This document shows positions 23,036 to 34,388 of a stretch of 64,000 nt of DNA, piece after piece. This DNA is from Platycnemis pennipes. Lineage: Eukaryota > Arthropoda > Insecta > Odonata > Platycnemididae. The stretch covers positions 120,833,544 to 120,897,543 of the forward strand of contig OW121852.1 of assembly GCA_933228895.1 (NCBI GenBank), written 5' to 3'. Position 1 is the stretch's first letter. Each line of letters opens with the position of its first letter. The position numbers and the translations under genes were made by a program. Below the pieces are notes generated by a model. It did no database searches. It had not been told where the DNA came from and worked only from the letters and a program-made list of their open reading frames with translations.

Positions 23036-24210
23036 TCTATCTATCTATCTACATAATACCCTGCAAGCCACCACAAGGGTGTGTAGCAGGGGGTGATTTC
23101 TCACCAAACATGCACTACATATCATGCATAAAAAAGGAATAGTATTAATATAGTAGTCAGAACTACACTAGTTAAAAAAAGATAGAATTGCAAAGCAAAC
23201 ATGCAAAAACATTCTGTTAGCAGGGTTAGCTTTAAGTACTCATACCAACAAGCAGCTACCAATGCTATTCATTGCTACTCTCCGATAGGACATATTTACC
23301 GTTATTCGTATCTCTAATTGTTCGAGGGAAAAAGGACATTTTGAATCGATCGGTTCGGCAATCAATTTCTCTAATTTTATGACTATGGTTCAGTCTGCCA
23401 TAGTAAGTTGGGGTTCGTAAAATATTTTTAACATCATCACTGAAAATATTGCCTTGGAATTTGTTTAAGAGATTAAGTCTAAATTTCAACCTGCGATCTG
23501 ACAATGATTCCCATTTCAATTCATTTAATAGACTGGTTACGCTAATATAGTTATCGTATCGTCCCTTTACAAATCTTGCCGATCTTCGCTGCACACGTTC
23601 AAGTTCATTACTTAGACCGATTTCGTAGGGATTCCATACACTGACAGCATATCCCAAATGAGGTCTAACAAGGGAAAAGTAGCTGATTTCTCGTACATGA
23701 TCGTCACATTTATCCAATGCTCTTTTGATGAAACCCAGTTTACGATTAGCTTGACCCATTATTTCACGTATATGTTTACCCCAGGAAAGATCATGTGTCA
23801 GTCTTATTCCAAGATATTTAATGGATTCCACGTTTGTTATTTCATTATTACTTATTTTGTATGTGCTAGGAGGAGAATCTATTCTTTTTCCAAAAATTCA
23901 TTACTACACATTTTTTAAAATTTAATTCTAACTGCCATGTATCACACTAATTTTCGATTGCTTGTAGGTCATCATTTAAATATTGCTTATCGTTTGGGCA
24001 TAGAATTTCCCTGTTTACAACTGCGTCATCGGAAAATAGACGTAGCTTACTTTTTACCACCTTTCTGACATCATTAATGCACAGAAGGAACAGGAGTGGA
24101 CCTATCACACTACCTTGTGGGACACCCGAAGTGACTTCAATTTTCGGTGAGGTAACACCGTCCAAAACAACTCTTTGAACCCGATCATGTAGAAAATCAC
24201 TTATCCATAA
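23036..24210 (-). mobile_element. LINE copy A (RT palm to 3' tail)
   Basis: Subfamily-1 element: tail, hairpin (23053-23087), UTR, then RT coding sequence to the palm. It is nearly identical by eye to the corresponding part of copy B (34390-35640) but with different flanks. The left edge is a (CTAT)n run merged with the tail. The right edge is a head-to-head junction with an opposite-strand LINE at about 24210. Confidence 0.9.
23265..24165 (-). pseudogene. reverse transcriptase fragment of LINE copy A, with in-frame stop
   Basis: Two frames: palm (23947-24165) and thumb/C-terminus (23265-23831). The palm shows SGVPQGSVIGPLLFLL (RT motif B) and FSDD at motif C where active relatives have FADD. 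A TAG in the codon that is Trp in the 41250-42002 copy (AIETWCDTW) ends the palm frame as AIEN. The C-terminal frame carries YLGIRLTHDLSWGKHI and ELERVQRRSARFVKG. RT would copy the LINE RNA at the target site; this copy cannot make the full protein. The N-terminal half and the endonuclease are absent by 5' truncation. Confidence 0.85.
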
Positions 24211-25220
24211 TATAATGAAATGATTTTTGCCGATGATGCAGTAGTAGGTATTTAGGAAATTAGAAATGAAGAGAACAGTCAGTCTTAAGGAAAGAATTTA
24301 GATGCGATTGACGATTGACGGTGAGTAAATTCAAAGTTAAAATTAAATTAAATAAAATGCATGATAATGATCTTTTATAAAAAGAATAACTTTCCCCGGA
24401 ATAATTATAACATTAAAGAAAAGGAAATATGTAACGTAGACTTTATTAACTACTTAGGCGTCACTATCACTGAAAAGAAGCCATGGAGGCACACATCAGG
24501 GAAATAACTAGTGTAGCAAATCGTAGATCACGATTCCTAAAAAGGGTTCGAGGCAAATGTGATGGGAGAGTAGGTACGACAAAGTAGCCATTTTACACTT
24601 TTCATGCCTCATTTAGAATATGCCGCTAGTATATGGGATCCGTACGAGGAAGGTATGATAAAGGAATGAGAGCTTGTGCAAAGGAGGTCCGCTAGATTTT
24701 TTAAAGACCGTTATGATAATTGTATTAGCGTTACGAGGTTAATAGAAGAACTAGGATGGAATTACTATCAGAACGCAGGTTGAAATTTAGGTTAAACTTT
24801 TTAAGTAAGTTCGAAACTGATTCGTTAACAGATGACGTTAGATTAATATTAAGAACGCCTGTGTATTATGTTAGGTTACATCGGATAAACAAGATTAGAG
24901 ACATATAGATTGTCGTAGATATAGATTGTCGTACCAATAGATCGCGAGTAACATAAGAGAGCACATTACGCAGGATAGCAAAGGGATAGTTAAGTGAAAG
25001 ATTGTTAGAGTAGTCTGCAGTGCATGATGCATGTATTAACTACCTAAAATCCCTTTATTACTTTGTAGATACTAATAATCTAGCTGCATGTGACCTCATT
25101 ATTTAGCATGTCTCCATGTAGTAGCTTAGTTGCATGTCAATAGTGCAATTTTGGTGTTCTACACCTCCTGCCATACACCCTCGCGGTGGCTCGCTGGGTA
25201 TTACGGAGATGCAGATGTGG
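24211..25220 (+). mobile_element. LINE, strongly decayed, RT motif C to 3' tail
   Basis: Begins FADDAVV-like (TTTGCCGATGATGCAGTAG at 24223-24241), then broken frames with YLGVTITEKK, MPHLEYAASIWDPYEE, RRSARFFKDRYDN and LRTPVYYVRLH. Many indels and stops. A 12-bp unit (TAGATTGTCGTA) is duplicated near 24906-24936. The subfamily-2 UTR and hairpin (25164-25198) end in GAGATGCAGATG. Confidence 0.8.
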
Positions 25221-25646
25221 CGTGTTGTTCGATGAGAATTCAACATGTTAAATATCTTAGACGATCTATATCTGTGCATTTTAAGTATATTTTCAACATC
25301 GTTAGCAGAGCAATTCACCTTACAATATTGGTAGAAGACAGCCTGAGTTTCAACCTAAGATTGAAAGTTGATTTCTAACCTATTATAGTAATTTGTTAAC
25401 AATGCTTAACCTATCAAAGTACAATTTTATCAATCTAGATACCCTATGCTCCACGCTACTAAATTCAGGAATCAAACCTCCTTCGCCTGAATAAATAAAT
25501 AGCTGCGTATTCCAGATGGGACCTAACTAAAACAGTAGATACCATTGTATTTCATTACATTTCCCTTATTCTCTTTCACTAAAACCTAGGTTTGTCTAGG
25601 GTCGAACGCATATTTCCAAGATGCGTTCATAACGCGACCAATACTT
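25221..25646. other. non-coding stretch, nothing recognised
   Basis: AT-rich; no gene or repeat supported. Confidence 0.4.
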
Positions 25647-25725
25647 AGCGGAAGTGTGGTTTGACTAATGGTCATCCATCTAAATGGCCCAGGTTCGAGT
25701 CTCGGTATGGAAGATTTTAAATTCT
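25647..25725 (+). repeat. tRNA-like SINE head
   Basis: CCCAGGTTCGAGTCTCGG is a strong T-arm/B box. The preceding 45 bp include a weak D-arm. The downstream TATGGAAGATTTTAAA resembles the sequence after the head at 18982-19055. Confidence 0.4.
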
Positions 25726-26289
25726 CAAACGGTCTCCCACTTGAGTTTTGAGTGGAGAGTACTTCAAATCTTGTCCTGCGTCTGTCGGATGGCAAACGAT
25801 GCACTGAAAATTTTGTCTCCAATATTCAACCTATCTTTCCGGTTATTACCTTTTCTATCATGTCCCTTTATTTTTTCGCAAGGGGAATTATTTAGAATAC
25901 ATCAACACAGCAGAGAATAGGGCAATCATTCCGTATTTTAATCAAGTATTTTTTCTTCTGCCCAGTTTTTATTCATAAAATAAAAAATGGCAGTAGAAGC
26001 CTAAACTTTCGACTGCTAACAGCAATTTCGCTCGACCAGACGGAGATTTCTTCCAAGTATTTTCGCCAACTCAAGCATCGCGAGCGCATGATGGCAAGTC
26101 TCATCCACCTCCTCCCAAGAGCAAAATGCAACAATCGAAGAGGCAAGGGTCAAAAACACCTCACTGGAAAGATCTGCGGAACGCCACAACGGAACGATAT
26201 CGTGCACCCGAGATGGTAAGAGGATGGACAGGATAAGAAGGGTCCTACCCTTGAGGTCACAGCAGAGCAGACCTCGCAGACTGGCGTGC
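25726..26289. other. non-coding stretch, nothing recognised
   Basis: No supportable gene or repeat. Confidence 0.4.
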
Positions 26290-27060
26290 GGTCAAGATAC
26301 ACTCACCTCCCTTGGCGCGATGAGGAGGGATGTAATATGGGGATGAGATCCTTCAAATGGGAGGGAGGCGAGAAAAATGGAAAAAAAATCAGGGAGAGGA
26401 GAATATGGGGAGAGAATGGGGGGGGGGGGGAGTGAGGGAGGGAGACAAGAGCGAAAGAAACCTCTCTCCATCTCTCTCTCCCTTTATTTGTTATATTTTT
26501 ATCCACTCTCTTAATCTCGACCTTGCTCCCTACCTGCTTGCCCACCTATACATATAACTCCATGAATCCTATACCCACGCGAGACTGCTCCCCCCACCCG
26601 CCAACCTCCCCCCTTGCCGCCTCCTCGCTTCTCACACACACAAACCCACACCCATCACGGAAAAAATAAGTGTGTGGTCCTCCATGGGGAAGGGATGGGA
26701 GCGTTATGTGCCACAGGGGGAGGGGGAGTATGCAGAGAGCGCGGAGAGGGCGTGTGGGAGGGGGAGGTAAGGGAAGGGGGGCGGGGAGCGTGAGAGGGAG
26801 AGGCCCAATGAAGTTTGACAAATTGAACCTTTCTCGCAGGAGGCTAACGAGTGAGAGAGGTGGGTGGAGGGCGGGGAGATGGTTTTTCAGAGCCCTAAAG
26901 AGAGACCGGGGTGAGTTGCGGTAAAGGTGGGACGGATGAGGTGGAGGAGAGCAAGGAGGATGAGGAGGGAGGTGTGAGGAGAGTTAGTTTGAGAGAGAGA
27001 GGATGAAGTGGGACAGAAGGAGAGAAAAGTAAGAGGGAAAAGGGGGAGACGGAGCCGTAC
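26290..27060 (+). repeat. long polypurine/polypyrimidine island
   Basis: The strongest compositional island in the window: a G13 run at 26418-26430, a C/T block at 26460-26640 with a CA-rich stretch, then an almost uninterrupted G/A tract from 26690 to 27050. Frames of 60-90 codons on both strands are compositional shadows. Such mirror-like tracts can form triplex or G-quadruplex DNA. Confidence 0.75.
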
Positions 27061-27903
27061 CAATAGGACAGAAATAAGAACGCGAAGGAGGTGGAGAAAA
27101 ATATGACAAGCTTTTGATATCAAATCGGACAATCGATGCGCTCCGTTTTTCTAGAGCGCATTTGAGAGCAAGAGTGGATGAAACTTAAGTTCAATACATG
27201 TGCCACCCACCTTCTGTTCATCCACAGGACACCATTCTTTATCTTTGATCTTTAGGATTTGAATGAGTAGAGTAGGTTCACTATAAGAAGGCAATTTCAC
27301 ATTGGGTACATCATTGCTTCTACAAACAATGTATATCAATTAATGTTTGTTCCACGCCATAATCCAGACTTTATTCTGTAAAAATACAATATTTTATTTG
27401 AGTTAATGGATTTTTGGTTTAATATTCATTGTCTATGCTTTTATTTCAGGTAGTAGCTTGGAAAAATGGACGTAAAAATGTACTAGACTCAAAAAAGCAG
27501 AATTAAATTTTCCCTTCATACTTACGAACAAATTATACTAATTTTCCACACATGGCTGATAGACAGCCATGGCAAAGAGCAGCTATTCATCAAAAACCAC
27601 ATACCTATTCTCTTAAGATCCGAAACTACGGTCTCAATTCAGTATCGTTTAGTATGTGCTCAAGATAAGCAATGATTGCGTGTTATATGATTTTTCTTAG
27701 GTCACATATCACACCATGCAAATATGAGAATAGCATTTGTAGATTTTGAACTTTACGTATAACTGCCGAAAGCGAGTACATACAAAGGTAACGACTACTA
27801 AGGGGCCCGTGATGTATAGAAGGTAATCATCACAATATATCCTATTGAAGCACACCGGATAATTTTTTTAAACTACGATATTATCAAATGCTAAACATGC
27901 AAT
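27061..27903. other. non-coding stretch, nothing recognised
   Basis: AT-rich; nothing supportable on either strand. Confidence 0.4.
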
Positions 27904-27990
27904 GCCGGCCTCGGGTGTGGTGATGACGGGGTAAAGTCCTCAAATGCTAGTTCTGGGGTCGCGGGGTCGAGTCCCACCTTGGTTGTATTT
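27904..27990 (+). repeat. tRNA-like SINE head or relic
   Basis: GCGGGGTCGAGTCCCACC is an excellent B box/T arm. Upstream, GTGTGGTGATGACGGGGTAAAGTCC is A-box-like. It is followed by TTGGTTGTATTTTATTACCC. The anticodon arm cannot be folded convincingly. Confidence 0.45.
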
Positions 27991-29150
27991 TATTACCCAA
28001 GGCATGGTAGTGTGTATTTTGTGCATGTTGTTGCTTAAAGTACCTAACGTATAATGCCATTTCTGCTGTTTTTAGATGCATGAAAAATAAATGTAAACTA
28101 ATATTATCAATGATACACGCATATATTCTTTTATACTTTTCTAAGCTGAATGAATTTAAATAACAGCGAAATTTTATAATTAACAGAAGAGAGCAGCCTT
28201 TTATTTCTTCCTCTAAAGTAACATTTTACTACGCCAAGTTTATCTAAGAAGAGTACTCAGAGTCTTTCAGCAGGAGATGATGGGCGTCCACGTCAGATAA
28301 CGCAATTTATGTAAATAAATCACGAGAAAAATGCGATAATAGGAAGATTTTTTTGGGGAAAAAACTTAATATTAGCTAAATCAATACAAAAGCATTTAAG
28401 AGTGAAGCGTGTTCTTTTCAGAGCTGAAAATTATTCCTTAATTTTAAATACGCATCACCAAAGAGCAGTTTTGATTGCATACAAGTACTTCATCAGGCTC
28501 TAGAGAAAATAAAAAATTGAAGTTCTATGGAAACGCGGCTGTAGAAATATTTATCCATAAAAATCACAATAAATCTAACGCAATAAACCAAATAGGAGAA
28601 GGATTATGGACGATGAAAGATATGAGTCTGAAAAATCTCCTTCTTAGCTGAAGAATATCGGTAGACAGAAAGATAAAATGTTCAGTTTCATCGTGACCAC
28701 TTCAAATATTCCTCTTACCACACAATGGCGATATAATCCGATTTGTCATTCCCCGGTGCATTAAAGATCCTTCCTGGAGAAACAGGACCACTTATCACTC
28801 CATGGCCAGGCAGCTATTGTGCGGTGTGGATGGTCGGAGTGTTTTTCGTCTTTGAAACGGACAAATCGTGACAAGACTCATGTTGTCGTGATTGAGACTG
28901 AGAATGACTTGGATCGTCGGATTAAGATTTTACGAATTATCAAGCGTCAAGCACCGATGGGAATTCATAAAAGAATTCCTCTCTTGACTAGATCTATAAA
29001 TTTTAGGCACGAACATTTGTTGCAACAATTCATCCGCACCCTCATCACCTGTAAGCACGTCAATCGCCTTAAAATATCTACGAAAGTGACCGTTTTCCCG
29101 TCACTCGAAAAAAAAACTTCACGCAAAACCTGGTTTGACGGTCACTAAGT
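27991..29150. other. non-coding stretch with one unexplained 109-codon frame
   Basis: The plus-strand frame 28819-29148 is free of low complexity and has mixed residues (VVVIETENDLDRRIKILRII), but no domain that I recognise and no neighbours of the same type. It may be a transposase scrap or chance. Nothing else seen. Confidence 0.3.
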
Positions 29151-29208
29151 ATACATTATACATACTATATACATATACTATACATGTTATATACATATAC
29201 TATAGTAC
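29148..29208. repeat. AT-rich tandem repeat (TATACATATACTATA units)
   Basis: Imperfect repeats of a ~23-bp unit with TATACATATACTATA as core, partly self-complementary. It lies just upstream of the 3' end of the LINE at 29272. Confidence 0.7.
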
Positions 29209-29641
29209 CTAAACATTAAAAGCAGATCATGGAAAGCATTCAGCCTTCAACAAGAACAACAGTCTTTCGCATCGTTATATCTATGTATCTATATCTACGA
29301 CATACCCTGAAAGCCACCTCTATGGTGTATGGCAGGGGGTGTATCCACACCAGGAACAATGACACAACAAACAACAATAAACAACACAAAACAAACACCT
29401 CACCTTAAAAAGTAATCAGGGAAAAAAACTTCCAAATCCCAATCATGCAGGACACACCCACGAATACCATGCATGACTTGAAATCCGATGCCAATTTAAT
29501 AGATACTCATGCATGCAAAAAAAAATTACATCCAGGGGATGCTAAGAGCAATACTTGCGAGTAACACATTGATTTGAACATGCAGGAAATAAAAAATACT
29601 ATCGACCTACTCTTAATATTGCCTATATAATTATTACCGAT

Positions 29642-30563
29642 TTACGCGATGTCTAACGCTCTGATCTCAAATCGTACGTGGAAGAAATTACATTTTAAAC
29701 CTGCCCGTCCTGCAACCTGTCTCCTTAATTTTATTAGAATTATCGAGCCTACCATAATAAGTCGGAGCCAGCAATATATGATTAACCACATCAATGAAAT
29801 GTCCCTCCTTAAATTTTCCCAGAAGATTAAGTCTATAATTCTATGTTGTGACAGCGATTCCCATCCCAATTCGGCTAACATACCAGACACTGTTTTCCCT
29901 ATCGTAAGACCCTTTTACAAATCTCGCTGCTCTTCGTTGTACTCGATCTAATTCGTAAAGTAAGCCTGCTTCATAAGGGTCCCATATACTCGCAGCATAT
30001 TCTAAGCGTGGCCTAACAATTGAAAAATAGCAACGTTCCTTCACCCTCTCCTCACTTTTCCCTAATATTCTATTAATAAACCCCAACTTTCTATTTGCTT
30101 GACTGCATATTTCCCTGATATGTTTCCCCCATGATAGATCTTGAGTAAGTGTTACCCCTAAATACATAACTGATTCCACGTTTATTAATTCCGTACCTTG
30201 AATCATATAGTTTATTTCTATTGAGATTTACTGTCACGCACTTTTTTATGTTCAGTTCTAGGCTTTTTTAAAATCGAGGAATATCGCATCAACCTGAGCA
30301 TCATTTTCTCCCGAAACCAATAAGTCGTGAACAAAGAGTGCCAATTGCGTTTCGCATGATCTAAATTTTCGGAAACCGTGTTGGTTATTTAATAACAAAT
30401 TTTCTCTATCCAAAAGTCCCTTAATCGAATTACCTATTATATATTCCATTATCTTACACGATATCGATGTTAGTGAGATAGATCTGTAGTTGTAACGATC
30501 TTCTCTATCGCCGGATTTGAATAAAGGTGTAATATTAGCTATCTTCCAGTCCTCGGGAACCAC
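29642..30563 (-). pseudogene. LINE reverse transcriptase with deleted catalytic box
   Basis: The N-terminal frame (30258-30563) shows DWKIANITPLFKSGDR, NYRSISLTSISCKIMEYII, NQHGFRKFRSCETQLALF and ends in motif A, IFLDFKKA. The next codons jump to a position equivalent to LELNIKKC, so motif B (SGVPQGS) and motif C (FADD) are missing. The C-terminal frame (29841-30206) resumes with YLGVTLTQDLSWGKHIREI and ELDRVQRRAARFVKG. The join lies at a GCTTTTTTAAAA stretch (about 30262-30275). RT activity is lost. Confidence 0.8.
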
Positions 30564-31369
30564 GTGCTTATTAACGATTTACGAAATATTATTTCTAAGG
30601 TGGTATTTCTGTTGCCAGTGTTCTATAAACGCGCGCCGGAATTTGATCAGGGCCGGGGGATTTATTGGTGTTTATGTTTTTAAATTGTTGTTCTATACCG
30701 CGAGGCTCAATAGCGATTTCAGGCTTCGGATGTTTAAATGCTTATTAATGGTTCAATTGGATCTGAAGTGCTGGTAGTGAAAACGTTTTGGAAATATGTG
30801 TTTAACTTATTAGCTTTTTCCAGACTATCATTTATTTTTTCTCCTTTATCATCCCTACGTACTTCTACAGTAGATTCATTTCCTTGAACTTCTCTTTCAT
30901 ACGACAAAAACGTTTTTGGATTTTCATTGAAATAGTTCCCTAGAATTTTACTTTATAGAGGTCATCTAAGGCTCTTTGACATTCCTTTTTCGCTAAGTGT
31001 TTGGAAGTTTTTAATTTATAATAATTTTATTTAGCTCATGAGGGGTCGTTTATTTTCGCGCTTTTTTCAGTCTAGCATGGCAAACTCGGTCGTTTTAAAG
31101 ATTTCCGTGCCGCCGCGTTATACCACCGTGTCTCTACATTCATCTTTTTTAATTTACTCGGTATATAAATGTTAATCGCTGAGTAAATAACTTCTATATA
31201 TGCCACAAGGTATCAGTATCTTTCCTTAAACTTGCTTCTTGAAATTTGCTACACGAATTCTGCAAATCTGTTTTCATTTCATCGTAGTCAGCCCTATCGA
31301 ATAAGTATATTATTCTCTTGGATTTGGTATTTTTGTCAGTTCTATAAGAAAATTTTGCTTTTATAATTC

Positions 31370-32040
31370 TGTGATCACTGATTCTCTCATCGGTACTTAA
31401 ATTGTTGGGGTATATTTTTTGTGAGGAAATCGAGAGTATCTTTTTCTCTGGTTGGGGCAGTTACTAATTGATGAAGTGCATGAGAGATAAAGGTGTGCAG
31501 AAGAGTCTCACAGAGCTCTTTGTCCTTCCCCCCGGTGATGAAGCTACACGTGTCCCAGTCTATGAATGGAAGATTGAAACCCCCCCCCCCAATGATGATG
31601 TGACGGTCATTTTTGTGTTGAATTAATTTCCTTATTTTATTTTCTAGTTCTAATATTGAATTTATGCCTGAATCCGGTGGTCAATGATATGCACATAGGT
31701 TAACCTTTTTTGCCTGAGGACCTTGTATGGAACACCAAACGCTTTCTATTTGGCAATCAAGTATAGACTCCCTTCTACTAGTAAGAAAATCCTTCACGGC
31801 GTTAAAAACTCCTCCTCCTGGTCTTCTGACTCTATCTTTCCTGTAAATATTGAATGATTTCGATAATATTTCATTATCTACGATATCTTCATACAGCCAT
31901 CTCTCAGTTACTATAATTACCTACATCTGCGTCGGTGGATTCGATGAGGTGATGAAAATCTACAACTTTGTTTTACTACCTACGACAATTTACTACGACC
32001 ACAGTTACAACGCCATTTTTTAGAATTACAGTCGACTTGT
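31370..32040 (-). pseudogene. LINE endonuclease (EEP/APE type), frameshifted
   Basis: Minus-strand frames read TERWLYEDIVDNEILSKSF, YRKDRVRRPGGGVF and ESVWCSIQGPQAKKVNLCAY, then a stop, then IIGGGGFNLPFIDWDTCSF and, after a frameshift, ISDHRIIKAKFSYR. This is the order of a LINE apurinic-like endonuclease, which nicks target DNA for target-primed reverse transcription. The family's GGDFN is here GGGGFN, because an 11-bp G run (31580-31590 on the opposite strand) has replaced the Asp. The SDH motif survives. Several stops and shifts make it inactive. Confidence 0.8.
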
Positions 32041-32060
32041 TAAAGCCATTTTTGAACGTT

Positions 32061-32649
32061 TTTTGGAGCTTATGCCTAACTAAATCACTCAAATTTTCTA
32101 TAACTGGCTCCTCAAAAAAATCGCATAGCTTATGACTTTATTCATTTCTTTTACTTTCATAACATTCTCGCGATTTTTTATTTTACACCCCACTAGCTGA
32201 CCTACTCTCTGCCTTACTCTTTATCCTAAAAAGGGCCTAAAATGCTCAAATAACCTATCCGCTAAACGTTATGTGTAGTTGCTAACAATTTTTACAAAGT
32301 CAAAGGGAGGATAATGGAAATTTTAACGTCACTTTTGAGCAACTATTAATACTCAACATTAAAAAAATTATATGCATAATATAAAATATTTGAGAGAGAA
32401 AAATATACTTCAATCCTTTCAAGCTACACCAAAGTATATTTGAGTATTAAAAAGCTAAACCTAAAAGCTAGGACTCACTAAAAAGGGGGAGAAGTAAGAA
32501 CTGCGACTTACTATGGTAGGCTAAAACAAAAACATAAAATTAGAGAAAATGACTGCCACCTCACATTTTTGATATGTATTTCTTCCTCCTGCAAATAGGG
32601 ATTTTAATAGCTATGAATATCTATAGCACTGTACCAATCAATAAATATG
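32061..32649. other. non-coding stretch with a small LINE scrap
   Basis: At 32500-32575 ACTTACTATGGTAGGCTAAA and AAATTAGAGAAAATGACTGCC match the YYGRLDHNHKIREIDC part of the LINE RT (plus strand). The rest shows nothing recognisable. Confidence 0.5.
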
Positions 32650-32651
32650 TA

Positions 32652-34152
32652 TGGGTCATTCCATGTCGAATCGACCAGGTGATTGCCCTTAGGGTCACCG
32701 ATTTTGACCTAAAATGGGCATAAAGGTTTCATTTGATAGGAAAATGAAAACCCCAAAGTCGTATTGCAAAACACGCAACCGTTTCCGAAACATTCGAATT
32801 TTGCTAAAGTTACTACACATTTTACGGTATATATCAGAGACTATTTGAGCTACAAACGTGTTTAAGGTACTCTTTGAAAGACCTTAAATTGGAAAAGTAT
32901 AATAAGATATTACATTGTGAAATATGAACAATATGATAAAGTTTATAATAATTTTAAAGTTTCAAATAGATTTTTGACGATTTACCTACACCTTCGATTT
33001 TGCTCATTTTTATATGGTGTAGACACAATCCTCTACAAATTAAAAATCTTCACTATAGGTAATATTTCATTTAAGAAAGAAAAATATTTTTGAGTGAAGG
33101 CGTGACGACCACCAGTCACCGGGGCGCCCGCCTACCGGCCGACGTTATGGTATTGTGGTGTCTTCAAATCTCAGTAACTTTCTCATTCATCTTCTTCTCA
33201 ACCATTTTTAACCATATACCAACTATTTTCCCGTGCATATCGCAATTTGCTTAGCCCAGGTGTGACCACAGCCTTAGAATCTATGTAGAGCGGCACTTGG
33301 CTTTATAGCGGTCGGCCTCGGAGAACAATAGGCAAACCTTGTCTCCTCTTCGGCTTCCAATGCTACTGCTTGTTTTTACGTATTTTAAATTGATATTTAC
33401 TTGATCTATAGAATTTTTAGCAATATCAGATGTTTGATCCAACGATTTCAAAGTCTTGTTCAAATTGCTTAATGATTTTTTTCCCGGACGTACCGACTCC
33501 CGGTTTTCTTCTCAAGATTTCATTAGTCCAGCTTTCTTTCGCGGCACTAATACATGCCTCTTACTGAGATCCTTAAGATGTATTTGGTAACGTAGCATCG
33601 TATGAAGGTAAAGGTGCAGAGAACCATAACGCCGGCCGAAAGACGGGCGCCGCGGGCGTCACGCATTAGCTCAAAAATATCTTTCTTTCTTAAATGAAAT
33701 ATTACCTTTGGCAAACTTTTTAAATTTGTACAGGAGGGTTTTGTCTATAACATACAAAAAATGAGAAAAATTGAAGGTGTAGGAACATTGTCAAAAATCA
33801 ATTTTAAACGTTTAAATTGTTATAAACTTTAAAAAATTGTTTATATTTCACAATTTAATCCCTTATTATACTATTATATAATATATATTATTAATAGTCT
33901 TTAAAATGAGCCCTTAAGCACGTCTGTAGCTCAAATAGTCTCTGAGATATACCGTAAAATGCGTAGTAACTTTTGCAAAATTCGAATTTTCCAACGTTGC
34001 AATATTTCGTAAACGGTTGCGTATTGTGCAAAACGACTTTGGTGTTTTCATTTTCTTATCAAATGGAACCGTTATGCCAAATTTGGTCAAAATCGGTGAC
34101 CCTAAGGGCCATTTTTGCCTATTTTCTGGTCGAATTGACGTGGAATGACCCA
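32652..34152. mobile_element. foldback DNA element with ~0.5-kb terminal inverted repeats
   Basis: The left arm (32652 to about 33151) starts TGGGTCATTCCATGTCGAAT and the right arm (about 33617-34152) ends with its inverse, ATTGACGTGGAATGACCCA. The arms can be followed base by base through several landmarks: CTTAGGGTCACCGATTTTGA against TCAAAATCGGTGACCCTAAG, ACGGTATATATCAGAGACTA against TAGTCTCTGAGATATACCGT, and AGGTAATATTTCATTTAAGA against its complement. The arms end with a CpG-rich GGCGCCCG..CGGCCG block. TA flanks both ends. The central 465 bp hold no transposase. It resembles a non-autonomous mariner-like or foldback element. Confidence 0.85.
33152..33616. other. unique centre of the foldback element
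   Basis: No coding frame above 60 codons and no domain. The minus-strand 60-codon frame at 33281-33463 is not recognisable. It may be captured DNA or simply the spacer of the element. Confidence 0.4.
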
Positions 34153-34168
34153 TATACATATTTTTTTA

Positions 34169-34209
34169 CACGCGCATCAATGGGCAGTAACGGTAGTTGC
34201 TGCCCATTG
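34169..34209. repeat. short inverted repeat
   Basis: ATGGGCAGTAAC and GTTGCTGCCCAT pair around a short loop just outside the foldback element. Confidence 0.5.
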
Positions 34210-34257
34210 TTGTATGCTGGTATAAGGACTGGGAGCCTACCCAACCAACAGGGTCTA

Positions 34258-34388
34258 AGTCTATACATTCATTATACTCTGCAAGCCACCATAAATGCGT
34301 GCGGCAGGGGATGAATTGACGCCAGGCATTATGCATTAAATCTCATGTATAAAAAGGATTAGTAGTAATATTCTAGTCTAAACTAGAG
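34258..34388 (-). mobile_element. LINE 3' UTR/tail fragment in tandem with copy B
   Basis: Minus-strand hairpin (GCAAGCCACCATAAATGCGT on the plus strand) and the subfamily-1 UTR end at TAGTCTAAACTAGAG, where the tail of copy B begins. Same orientation as copy B. Confidence 0.7.

Larger units (their letters stand above)
29272..32060 (-). mobile_element. LINE with endonuclease and RT, nearly full ORF2 length but decayed
   Basis: Minus-strand element ending at a hairpin/tail (29283-29345) whose 3' UTR (29345-29640) differs from the other subfamilies. ORF2 begins near 32060 with the endonuclease and runs into RT to 29640. A ~300-bp deletion removes the RT catalytic box. It is the only copy here that keeps the endonuclease. 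No ORF1 was recognised upstream. Confidence 0.8.

Noticed and set aside
28819..29148. 109-codon plus-strand frame with normal-looking composition
   Set aside because: No domain or repeat match that I can name and no splice or promoter context; kept only as a note.
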